Below, in pieces: positions 1 to 6,570 of a stretch of DNA of 64,000 nt. The notes under the pieces are model-generated. The model did no database searches. It saw only the letters and a program-made list of their open reading frames with translations, and was not told the DNA's origin. Position numbers and translations under genes: made by a program. Position 1 is the first letter of the stretch, and each line of letters starts with the position of its first letter. The DNA comes from a virus: IMG/VR virus record IMGVR_UViG_3300035703_000006, positions 124,001 through 188,000 of that record. One strand, given 5' to 3'.

Positions 1-53
1 GAAATAACGTACTATCCAGTTCCCCCTGGACTTTTACTTACCCTTTAACGAAA

Positions 54-1394
54 ATGACTGCTTCTATTGCACAACGCAATTCTACTACTAATCTCTGGGA
101 ATCTTTTTGCCAGTGGGTTACTTCAACCGATAACCGCCTTTATGTGGGTTGGTTCGGTGTTCTTATGATTCCAACGTTGCTTGCTGCAACGACTTGCTTC
201 ATCATCGCATTCATCGGTGCTCCCCCTGTGGACATTGATGGAATTCGTGAACCCGTTGCTGGTTCACTCATGTACGGAAACAACATCATCTCTGGTGCTG
301 TGATTCCTTCGTCCAACGCAATTGGACTGCACTTTTACCCCATCTGGGAAGCTGCTTCTCTAGATGAATGGCTTTACAATGGTGGACCTTTCCAACTGGT
401 AGTGTTCCACTTCCTCATTGGTATTTACTGCTATATGGGTCGTGAGTGGGAACTTTCATATCGTCTAGGTATGCGTCCTTGGATCATGGTTGCTTACTCT
501 GCACCTGTTGCTGCTGCAAGCGCAGTGTTCCTGGTCTATCCTTTTGGTCAAGGTTCTTTCTCTGATGCAATGCCTCTAGGTATCTCTGGCACCTTTAACT
601 ACATGCTTGTGTTCCAGGCAGAGCACAACATCCTGATGCACCCCTTCCATATGCTTGGAGTTGCTGGTGTGTTTGGTGGTTCTCTGTTCTCTGCTATGCA
701 TGGATCTCTTGTTACCTCCTCACTGGTTCGTGAAACCACTGAGAATGAGTCACAGAACTATGGTTACAAGTTCGGTCAAGAAGAAGAGACTTACAATATT
801 GTTGCTGCTCATGGTTATTTCGGACGCCTTATTTTCCAATACGCTTCCTTCAATAACTCCCGTTCGCTGCACTTCTTCCTCGCTGCCTGGCCTGTTGTCG
901 GTATCTGGTTTACTGCTCTTGGTGTAAGCACTATGGCTTTTAACCTTAATGGATTTAATTTCAACCAGTCTATCGTTGATGGTCAGGGTAAGGTTATTAA
1001 CACTTGGGCTGACGTTCTGAACCGTGCAGGTCTGGGCATGGAAGTGATGCACGAGCGCAACGCTAGATTTGTTGGTGTTGTTGCCTAGTAATAGGCATTA
1101 GAAAAATCGGGTTAAACGGGGAAACTCTCAAGTAGACAATCCCGTACCAAGTCAGAAAGGGTTTAAGTTTTCTGAAAGGTCTAACGACTAGGTAGTGAGT
1201 CCCAACAATAATCTACCCACGAATGCCCGACTCCTTAATAAACATAAGGATGAAGAGATAGTCTGAACTTACTGGCGACAGTAAGAAGTAAAGAATAAAG
1301 AGTCTTTACGATAACACAATTGCACAATTTCCCTCTTGACCTCGCAGCAGCAGAAGCAACACCAGTTGCTCTTACTGCTCCAACCATCGGTTGA
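54..1394 (+). CDS. psbA: Photosystem II D1 protein, gene split by an intron (join 54..1064, 1323..1394)
   Basis: Encodes the D1 reaction-centre core protein of photosystem II, a five-helix thylakoid membrane protein; phage copies replace the fast-turning-over host D1 during infection. The open frame from ATG 54 reads conserved D1 sequence up to ...HERNA (residue 337), then runs into an unrelated tail RFVGVVA and a TAG at 1086. The missing C-terminus, beginning HNFPLD and ending TIG, is found at 1323-1394. Joining the two gives 360 residues, the normal D1 length. With numbering one higher than the usual scheme, Tyr162 (YZ), Asp171, His191, His199, His216 and His273 are all present. The residue at the Gln/Glu130 site is Glu, as in high-light D1 forms. 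Base composition looks richer in G+C than the following genes. A hairpin terminator follows the second exon. No clear promoter is visible in the 53 bases upstream. Confidence 0.97.
1065..1322 (+). ncRNA. Group I self-splicing intron in psbA (258 nt)
   Basis: The intron interrupts psbA between the codons for Ala337 and His338. Exon 1 ends in U (1064) and the intron ends in G (1322), as group I introns require. A P1 helix can be drawn: exon CAACGCT (1058-1064) pairs with GGTGTTG at 1074-1080, with a G-U wobble at the splice site. The catalytic core is visible: GACTA at 1186-1190 pairs with TAGTC at 1259-1263, which are the P7 strands of the R and S elements. P9-like hairpins follow (CTTACT...AGTAAG near 1268-1285 and TAAAGA...TCTTTA near 1288-1308). 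The intron has no internal endonuclease ORF; a candidate homing nuclease lies just downstream. A psbA group I intron is known from Synechococcus phage S-PM2. Splice sites here are inferred from the restored protein. Confidence 0.9.
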
Positions 1395-1420
1395 GTTTCT
1401 TAAAAACTGAATAATAATCA

Positions 1421-1447
1421 GAGAGACCTTTACGGGTCTCTTTTTTT
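1421..1447 (+). terminator. Rho-independent terminator after psbA
   Basis: GAGACC and GGTCTC form a stem around a six-base loop, followed directly by seven T. It lies 27 bases after the psbA stop codon and isolates psbA from the downstream endonuclease gene. Confidence 0.85.
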
Positions 1448-1458
1448 GTGGTATAATA

Positions 1459-1466
1459 TATAAATA
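1459..1466 (+). promoter_or_regulatory. T4-type late promoter (TATAAATA)
   Basis: An exact TATAAATA octamer lies between the psbA terminator and the ATG at 1493. This is the motif read by the gp55 late sigma factor in T4-like phages, so the nuclease gene probably has its own late promoter. Confidence 0.6.
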
Positions 1467-1492
1467 GTTATGGAAAGTTATGAGCAACCTTT

Positions 1493-2098
1493 ATGGATTT
1501 GCACCAACTAGTAATATCTGAATGTGATAGAAGAGGATTGGAACTAATTCATCTTCCTGAAAAACTTGTTCGTCGTTCTACTGATGTGATTGTAAGTTGC
1601 CCTTGCACAGGTCAACGAAATATGAGCATAAGAAACTTTATTGTGACCTATGAAAAAGGTGGTGAAGCATTCTGTTGTAAAAGAAAAGCAAAAATTGGAA
1701 AGAATAATCCAGCATTTGGGAAACCAACTTGGAATGCAGGAACTGTTGGTGTATCAAAGAGTTATGGATTTTTCGGTTTTAAAGAAGAATGGTCTGATAG
1801 AGAAGATTACTTGTATTTTATTGAAACCATTTATGGAACATACAAGATAGGAAGGTCTTTTCATGGAATAAAATATCGTTTTACTGAAACTATAAAAGAA
1901 CTTGGTGAATGGAAAGCAACTCATAAAGAAGTGTTTGATTGTGAGAGATACATTTTGGATGCATATAAGCAGTATCAAAAGAAGATTAGTGGTATAATTG
2001 GAGGGTCGGAGCACTTTACAAAAGAACTGCCGATACAAGAAATCATAGAATATGCAAACCAAAATCTTCAAAAAATGATAGAATACCTAAATACCTAA
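1493..2098 (+). CDS. Putative free-standing homing endonuclease, GIY-YIG superfamily (MUG113/Seg-like)
   Basis: A 201-residue protein downstream of the intron-bearing psbA. Residues ~57-84 hold Cys residues (FCCKRK) followed by KIGKNNPAFGKPTWNAG, which resembles the NUMOD3 DNA-binding motif of homing nucleases. Residues ~106-130 read DYLYFIETIYGTYKIGRS with a following RF, the YxYFIE...YKIGRS...R core of the GIY-YIG-related MUG113/T5orf172 nucleases. A later Glu (CERYILDAY) could be the metal ligand. T4 Seg enzymes have the same kind of build. Its position fits a nuclease that cuts intronless psbA and carries the intron along, as described for the nuclease next to S-PM2 psbA, but the target is inferred. 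It has its own late promoter and sits behind a terminator. Confidence 0.72.
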   Translation: MDLHQLVISECDRRGLELIHLPEKLVRRSTDVIVSCPCTGQRNMSIRNFIVTYEKGGEAFCCKRKAKIGKNNPAFGKPTWNAGTVGVSKSYGFFGFKEEWSDREDYLYFIETIYGTYKIGRSFHGIKYRFTETIKELGEWKATHKEVFDCERYILDAYKQYQKKISGIIGGSEHFTKELPIQEIIEYANQNLQKMIEYLNT

Positions 2099-2112
2099 AA
2101 AGTATTAGTAGA

Positions 2113-2820
2113 ATGGACGCACAGGAACTTCGCAATCTTCAAGAAGCATATAATAAGGTCCATCAACTTGATGAAATTTCTTCTGAACTTGCTAAAAGAG
2201 CAGGAGAAGAGAGGATGAATAGAACTTTTGCTCTTATGCAAAAAGATTGGAAAGAAGGTAGAAAGAAACCATCATTAGAGTTTCAAAAATCTTATAAGAA
2301 ACAACAGGATGACGAAAGAAGATATAGAAGAAAATTAAAAAAAGAACAAGTAGATATTTACGACATCATCCTCTCACATTTTCTTGATGAAGCATCTGGT
2401 GGTATTATAGGTGGAAAAACTTTTTCTTCTGGAAGTTCTCAATTAAAACAAAAACCAAAAAGTTCTTCAAAATTGGGTAGAAAAATTGGTAAATCTTTGA
2501 GTGGTTTTAGTTTCGGTGATGAAAAACCAAAAGATATTGTTAAAAGAACTAGAAATGCTAGTGATAGTGAATTGAATACCTTATCAAGAAGAAGTGATGA
2601 AAAGGAGCCAGGAAAAGGAAGAAGCAGAAGTGGTAGAGAGTTTCAGTTAAAAGTTATTGAAAGAGAGAAGAGAAGAAGAAGTAAAACGAATGAAGAAGTA
2701 GATATTTACGACATCATCCTCTCACATCTTCTTGATGAAAGATATGCTGAAACTCTAGAAGCAGCAGAAGCAATTATGGTGAATATGAGTGAAGAGTGGA
2801 GACAAAGTATTCTTGGTTGA
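2113..2820 (+). CDS. Cyanophage conserved hypothetical protein with duplicated VDIYDIILSHxLDE motif
   Basis: A 235-residue, highly charged protein rich in Lys, Arg and Ser, of unknown function. The motif VDIYDIILSHFLDE occurs at residues ~80-93 and again as VDIYDIILSHLLDE at ~196-209. The second copy runs into RYAETLEAAEAIMVNMSEEWRQSI, a C-terminal signature I recognise from many short cyanomyovirus proteins of unknown role. The spacer between copies is basic and low-complexity (KSSSKLGRKIGK, GRSRSGRE). It starts 15 bases after the endonuclease stop and is followed by a strong terminator. It could be a virion-packaged or scaffold-processed protein, but nothing in the sequence proves this. Confidence 0.7.
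   Translation: MDAQELRNLQEAYNKVHQLDEISSELAKRAGEERMNRTFALMQKDWKEGRKKPSLEFQKSYKKQQDDERRYRRKLKKEQVDIYDIILSHFLDEASGGIIGGKTFSSGSSQLKQKPKSSSKLGRKIGKSLSGFSFGDEKPKDIVKRTRNASDSELNTLSRRSDEKEPGKGRSRSGREFQLKVIEREKRRRSKTNEEVDIYDIILSHLLDERYAETLEAAEAIMVNMSEEWRQSILG
2350..2739 (+). repeat. Pair of near-identical 42-base direct repeats
   Basis: Copies at 2350-2391 and 2698-2739 differ at a single base (CACATTTTC against CACATCTTC). They encode the two VDIYDIILSHxLDE motifs of the same gene. Near identity even at silent positions suggests recent duplication or gene conversion. Confidence 0.85.
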
Positions 2821-2845
2821 TAAAAACTGAATAACTGATATAATT

Positions 2846-2870
2846 AGAGGGTGTAACAACCCTCTTTTTT
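2846..2870 (+). terminator. Rho-independent terminator
   Basis: AGAGGGT and ACCCTCT form a seven-pair stem with a six-base loop and end in six T. The next start codon (2871) lies immediately after the T run. Confidence 0.85.
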
Positions 2871-2993
2871 ATGTCTCATAATAATCAACACCATCCCATG
2901 GAATCCTGGATCATCTGGGCAGGAGTAGGTATGATGGCATTTACAGTTCTTGTGTTTGTCTTATTCACTCTCGGGCAGATGTATTGGGGATGA
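2871..2993 (+). CDS. Mini membrane protein, 40 aa, unknown function
   Basis: ATG 2871 to TGA 2991 encodes 40 residues: a polar, His-rich N-terminus (SHNNQHHP) and then one continuous hydrophobic segment from about residue 12 to 36, ending GQMYWG. This is a typical single-pass membrane protein in the size range of small photosystem subunits, but I do not recognise it as any named subunit. The start codon directly abuts the T tract of the preceding terminator and no good ribosome-binding site is visible, so expression depends on terminator read-through or an unseen start. It lies between psbA and psbD. Confidence 0.55.
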   Translation: MSHNNQHHPMESWIIWAGVGMMAFTVLVFVLFTLGQMYWG

Positions 2994-3027
2994 GTGTATA
3001 ATAATATAAGTATCTTTGGGAATAATT

Positions 3028-3786
3028 ATGAAAAGAAAACCTGACGGAAGTGTTCATATTAGAGTTTTGTCAAATGGAACTGAAGTCGTAACGAAAAAAA
3101 TAGATGGAAAATGGGTACATCAAAAAAAATATCCCAATGGATATGTAGATAAATGGGGAAATTTTTCACAAAGAGGTAGAGGTGATAATAGTCCAGTTAT
3201 TGGAAAATCTGGACCAAGACCAGAACTTCGTGGTTTATGTCACGGAATAGGAATTAATGATGTTCATATTCCATATTTTACTAAAACTAAAATATGGAAA
3301 AAATGGAATGATATGTTAGGTAGATGTTATTCTAGAACCACTCAAAAACAAATTGAAAAAAATGCTCCTTGGGATGGATGTTCTGTTGATTCTCGATGGC
3401 ATAAACTTTCTGCATTTAAAGAATGGGTAGAACAATGGGAAGATTATGAAAATAAAGAATTGGATAAGGATATTTTAATACCTGGAAATAAAATTTATGG
3501 ACCAGATACATGTTTGATGGTTAGACCAGTTGTTAATTTATGGTTTAAACCAAATTCAAGTAAAAATGACCTTCCCAAAGGTGTCTGTATTAATAATAGA
3601 ACTGGTAGACCATATCGTGCTCAAATAACTCCTATCGGGGGAAAAAGAACACATCTTGGTTATTTTGACACTCCAGAAGAAGCATATGAGGTATATCATC
3701 AAAAATGGAAAGAACAAATTTTAGTTTTAATAGAACAAGAAAAAGATGTGATTGTAAAAAATGCTCTAACAAAATATGCTCAATGA
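3028..3786 (+). CDS. Putative homing endonuclease-like protein (HNH/AP2-type family)
   Basis: A 252-residue protein starting at ATG 3028, preceded by GGGA; an in-frame TTG at 3016 would add four residues. The N-terminus (GSVHIRVLSNGTEVV, then KKYPNGYVDKWGNF) resembles MORN-like repeats. The middle has WNDMLGRCYS, GCSVDSRW, LDKDIL and GNKIYGPDTC, a pattern common in phage-encoded HNH-like nucleases of the AP2 group. The C-terminal part (LPKGVCINNRTGRPYRAQI...THLGYFDTPEEAYEVY) matches an AP2-like DNA-binding domain. Strong AT bias and its place between psbA and psbD suggest an inserted selfish gene. The upstream TATAAGTA (3005-3012) is a weak late-promoter match. A catalytic HNH triad cannot be assigned with certainty. 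Confidence 0.6.
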   Translation: MKRKPDGSVHIRVLSNGTEVVTKKIDGKWVHQKKYPNGYVDKWGNFSQRGRGDNSPVIGKSGPRPELRGLCHGIGINDVHIPYFTKTKIWKKWNDMLGRCYSRTTQKQIEKNAPWDGCSVDSRWHKLSAFKEWVEQWEDYENKELDKDILIPGNKIYGPDTCLMVRPVVNLWFKPNSSKNDLPKGVCINNRTGRPYRAQITPIGGKRTHLGYFDTPEEAYEVYHQKWKEQILVLIEQEKDVIVKNALTKYAQ

Positions 3787-3802
3787 GCACAAACACTCAT
3801 TG
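3781..3802 (+). other. Hairpin at end of the nuclease gene
   Basis: CAATGAG and CTCATTG form a seven-pair stem with an eight-base loop overlapping the stop codon at 3784. There is no T run, so it is not a classical terminator; it may slow read-through into psbD or stabilise the message. Confidence 0.4.
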
Positions 3803-3834
3803 ACTTCCTTTGTTAACTTATGTTAAGATAAATA
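3800..3834 (+). promoter_or_regulatory. psbD: Possible overlapping sigma70-like and late promoters for psbD
   Basis: TTGACT (3800-3805) is followed after 18 bases by TAAGAT (3824-3829), a usable sigma70-type pair. Overlapping the latter is GATAAATA (3827-3834), one base off the late octamer. Together they could give both early and late psbD expression. Confidence 0.4.
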
Positions 3835-3854
3835 TGAGAAACACATAGGAGGTT

Positions 3855-4916
3855 ATGACTTCTTCTACACTTTCACAACCTATTTCACAGAGAGGATGGT
3901 TTGATGTCTTGGATGACTGGCTTAAACGAGATCGCTTTGTCTTTGTGGGTTGGTCTGGATTACTTCTTTTTCCCACTGCTTATTTGGCCCTTGGTGGCTG
4001 GCTTACTGGCACAACGTTTGTTACAAGTTGGTACACCCACGGGTTGGCGAGTTCCTATCTTGAGGGTGCTAATTTCCTCACAGCAGCTGTGTCGACGCCT
4101 GCAGATTCTATGGGTCATTCTCTTCTTCTACTTTGGGGTCCTGAGTCTCAGGGGGATATCATCAGGTGGTTCCAACTTGGGGGACTCTGGACTTTTGTGG
4201 CACTCCATGGGGCCTTTAGTTTAATTGGATTCATGCTTCGCCAGTTTGAAATTGCTAGACTGGTTGGTATTAGACCTTACAATGCCATTGCATTCTCTGG
4301 TCCTATTGCTGTATTTGTATCTGTATTCTTGATGTATCCACTGGGTCAGTCCAGTTGGTTCTTTGCACCATCATTTGGTGTTGCTGCTATCTTCAGGTTC
4401 CTTCTGTTCCTTCAGGGTTTCCACAACTGGACCCTCAACCCCTTCCATATGATGGGAGTTGCTGGTATACTGGGAGGAGCACTGCTTTGTGCGATTCACG
4501 GAGCAACTGTAGAAAATACATTATTTGAAGATGGAAATCAAGCAAACACTTTTAAGGCTTTTGAGCCTACGCAGGAAGAAGAAACTTATTCTATGGTTAC
4601 TGCAAACAGATTCTGGTCACAGATCTTTGGGATTGCTTTTAGTAACAAGCGTTGGCTTCATTTTTTCATGCTATTTGTCCCTGTCATGGGTCTTTGGACT
4701 TCCAGCATTGGTATCATTGGGCTTGCCCTTAATCTTCGTGCTTATGACTTTGTAAGTCAGGAAATTAGAGCAGCAGAAGATCCAGAGTTTGAGACATTTT
4801 ACACAAAAAATGTGCTTCTTAATGAAGGTCTTCGTGCGTGGATAACACCAGTAGACCAACCACATGAGAACTTTGTGTTCCCAGAGGAAGTTCTACCTCG
4901 CGGTAATGCACTTTGA
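3855..4916 (+). CDS. psbD: Photosystem II D2 protein
   Basis: Full-length 353-residue D2, the partner of D1 in the photosystem II reaction centre, located in the thylakoid membrane; it binds P680 chlorophyll, pheophytin and plastoquinone QA. D2 signatures are present from end to end: [21 protein letters not shown] at the start, the [17 protein letters not shown] segment carrying the chlorophyll-ligating His, [20 protein letters not shown] on the stromal loop, and the usual C-terminus [18 protein letters not shown] (3847-3852) lies at ideal distance from the ATG. With the upstream psbA it supplies both reaction-centre proteins during infection, and a terminator follows. Base composition looks higher in G+C than the neighbouring nuclease gene, consistent with cyanobacterial ancestry (inference). 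Confidence 0.98.
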   Translation: MTSSTLSQPISQRGWFDVLDDWLKRDRFVFVGWSGLLLFPTAYLALGGWLTGTTFVTSWYTHGLASSYLEGANFLTAAVSTPADSMGHSLLLLWGPESQGDIIRWFQLGGLWTFVALHGAFSLIGFMLRQFEIARLVGIRPYNAIAFSGPIAVFVSVFLMYPLGQSSWFFAPSFGVAAIFRFLLFLQGFHNWTLNPFHMMGVAGILGGALLCAIHGATVENTLFEDGNQANTFKAFEPTQEEETYSMVTANRFWSQIFGIAFSNKRWLHFFMLFVPVMGLWTSSIGIIGLALNLRAYDFVSQEIRAAEDPEFETFYTKNVLLNEGLRAWITPVDQPHENFVFPEEVLPRGNAL

Positions 4917-4956
4917 TTAAGATATAAGACTTTATCTTATCTCAAAAATAAATAAG

Positions 4957-4981
4957 AGGAGTTCTCTGAACTCCTTTTTTT
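4957..4981 (+). terminator. Rho-independent terminator after psbD
   Basis: AGGAGTT and AACTCCT pair around a five-base loop, followed by seven T. Confidence 0.85.
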
Positions 4982-5056
4982 ATGCTTCTTATCTTAGTTC
5001 TCTTCCAACTTTTTGGAATACTAATGTTTATATTGTCCATCACACAAGATCTCTAA
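4982..5056 (+). CDS. Possible 24-aa hydrophobic mini-ORF
   Basis: ATG 4982 to TAA 5054 encodes 24 residues that are almost entirely hydrophobic (MLLILVLFQLFGILMFIL, then SITQDL). Like the mini-ORF at 2871, its ATG follows directly on a terminator T tract. It could be a single-span membrane peptide or a chance ORF. No ribosome-binding site is evident. Low confidence. Confidence 0.3.
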   Translation: MLLILVLFQLFGILMFILSITQDL

Positions 5057-5081
5057 TACATAGAGAGGTTGCTTTTATTAA

Positions 5082-5243
5082 ATGAAAAACCTAGAACTTT
5101 CTGAAGACCAGATTAAACTTCTGGCAGATGCTCTTTGGATGAGACAAAGATGTTTTATTGCAGGTGACAGAAGATTTAAAGAATATGGAGCAATGTTAGA
5201 TGCACTTTTAGAAGGAATGGAATATACCCCAAAAAGATTCTGA
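5082..5243 (+). CDS. Small hypothetical protein, 53 aa
   Basis: ATG 5082 to TGA 5241. The purine-rich GAGAGG about 15 bases upstream may serve as a ribosome-binding site. The predicted peptide (starts MKNLELSEDQIKLLADALW, ends MEYTPKRF) looks mostly helical and soluble. It ends two bases before the metallophosphoesterase start, so the two are probably co-translated. Function is unknown. Confidence 0.6.
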   Translation: MKNLELSEDQIKLLADALWMRQRCFIAGDRRFKEYGAMLDALLEGMEYTPKRF

Positions 5244-5245
5244 TT

Positions 5246-5950
5246 ATGACTTACGATACAGTTTTCGTGTCTGATGTTCACCTAGGGACTCCACGATGTA
5301 ATACAGAAAAGTTTCTGAAGTTTCTTAAAGAAATAAAGACCAAAAAATTAGTTTTGGTTGGTGACATCATTGATATTCATTGTTTAGAAAAATATAATAC
5401 TCGTTGGAAAAAAGAACACACCGAATGTGTTCATCAGATTTTAAACCTAGTTAAGAAAGGGACAGAAGTTGTTTATATTCTTGGAAATCATGAGGCACAG
5501 ATTCGTCGTTATGTGAACTTTGAACACAATAACTTTAGAATGTTAGATGAATATACCCACAAGGATTCAAATGGAAATAAATTTCTTTGTGTCCATGGAG
5601 ATAAGTATTCGGAGTATTCTTCTGGATCTTGGAAGCAGTTGGTATTTAATAAAGGATATGAGATTATTACTCCATTGAGTTTTTGGTTGGAACGATTCTT
5701 TCGGTTTTCTTTGGTTTATGCTTTGAAGAATACAGTTCGTGGAAAGAATTATATTAATCAATATGAGACTGATATTGCTTCTTATTGTGCTCAAAGAGAT
5801 AAGAAGTATGATGGTGTGATTTGTGGTCATATTCATCATGGAAACATTCGTAATTTTGGCAAAATCACTTATATGTGTTGTGGTGATTGGTGCGATACCT
5901 GCTCTGCAATTGTGGAAAAGAATGGAATTTATTCTTTAGAAAAGTATTAA
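5246..5950 (+). CDS. Calcineurin-like metallophosphoesterase (LpxH-like fold)
   Basis: A 234-residue metal-dependent phosphoesterase. The five signature blocks are all present in order: D10-V-H12, G39-D40 with D43, G80-N81-H82-E83, H117 (in CVHGDKY) and G194-H195-I-H197. These residues build the two-metal site that hydrolyses phosphomono- or diester bonds. The overall build, with a helical insertion between the fourth and fifth blocks (residues ~125-185, rich in aromatic and basic residues), resembles UDP-2,3-diacylglucosamine hydrolases (LpxH) and related phage proteins. The real substrate is not evident. It may act on nucleotides or on a host envelope precursor. No signal peptide. It lies in a string of tightly packed small genes (5082-6570). 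Confidence 0.85.
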   Translation: MTYDTVFVSDVHLGTPRCNTEKFLKFLKEIKTKKLVLVGDIIDIHCLEKYNTRWKKEHTECVHQILNLVKKGTEVVYILGNHEAQIRRYVNFEHNNFRMLDEYTHKDSNGNKFLCVHGDKYSEYSSGSWKQLVFNKGYEIITPLSFWLERFFRFSLVYALKNTVRGKNYINQYETDIASYCAQRDKKYDGVICGHIHHGNIRNFGKITYMCCGDWCDTCSAIVEKNGIYSLEKY

Positions 5951-6072
5951 TGATAAGTTCAGAGACACCTTATAAACTTGCAGAAATAATCAGAGATACT
6001 TGGCCAGGTCTTTACGGAAAACCCGAAGTGCCTTATAATAAAGAAAAGGAAACTAAAAATGAAAAAGTATAA
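5950..6072 (+). CDS. Small hypothetical protein, 40 aa
   Basis: ATG 5950 overlaps the TAA of the phosphoesterase gene (TAATG), indicating translational coupling. The 40 residues (ISSETPYKLAEIIRDTWPGLY, then a Lys/Glu-rich tail) show no known motif. The gene end overlaps the next start at 6059. Confidence 0.5.
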   Translation: MISSETPYKLAEIIRDTWPGLYGKPEVPYNKEKETKNEKV

Positions 6073-6370
6073 TGAAGAATATTTTTCAGTCATTGAAATT
6101 AAGACTGGAAGAAAAATAGTAGATTGCGGAGATGAAATGGATGCTTTAGTGATGGTTTCTTTTGATCCACAGAATAGAACAATCACTAGAAATAAATTTT
6201 TAATGGGTCCTGTAGTTGATATTGAAATACCGAAAGCACTACCTACAAATGAAATTGTAATTGATACTAGATTATATCAAGAACACCAAGATAATTGGAT
6301 GGTGAAAAAGATCAATGAATTGCCACAAATCAAACTTCCTGATAGACAAGCAGAACCTGTGAGAATATGA
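6059..6370 (+). CDS. Hypothetical protein, 103 aa
   Basis: It starts inside the end of the preceding ORF (ATG 6059) and ends four bases into the next gene, so it is part of the coupled run from 5246 to 6570. The sequence (MKKYNEEYFSVIEIKTGRK..., PVVDIEIPKALPTNEIVIDT) looks like a compact beta-rich soluble protein. I do not recognise the family. There are no membrane segments. Confidence 0.6.
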   Translation: MKKYNEEYFSVIEIKTGRKIVDCGDEMDALVMVSFDPQNRTITRNKFLMGPVVDIEIPKALPTNEIVIDTRLYQEHQDNWMVKKINELPQIKLPDRQAEPVRI

Positions 6371-6570
6371 ATCACAGAAAAAGAAAACAATCAGAGAATC
6401 AAAAAAAGAAAAGAATGTATACTCCAGAAGGATACATTGCGGATCCTCCAGATGCTAAGTGCCCTTACTGCGGGAAAAAACAAAAACCTTGTTCTCATGT
6501 GAATAGTCTAAGTCGTGCTTGGGCAAGGGGTGCTTGTGCCCATAAATACAAGAAAAAAGACGATAATTAA
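6367..6570 (+). CDS. Small putative zinc-binding protein, 67 aa
   Basis: Starts at ATG 6367, overlapping the previous stop. After a strongly basic N-terminus (NHRKRKQSENQKKKRM), residues ~31-45 contain CPYCGKKQKPCSH, a CxxC plus Cys/His cluster that could bind zinc, and a further CAH follows near the C-terminus. It may bind nucleic acid, but this rests only on charge and the Cys pattern. It ends directly before the first adhesin gene. Confidence 0.55.
   Translation: MNHRKRKQSENQKKKRMYTPEGYIADPPDAKCPYCGKKQKPCSHVNSLSRAWARGACAHKYKKKDDN

Noticed and set aside
54-1088. psbA ending at 1088 as a genuine shortened D1
   Set aside because: The missing normal C-terminus is intact 258 bases later and the intervening DNA has group I intron features.
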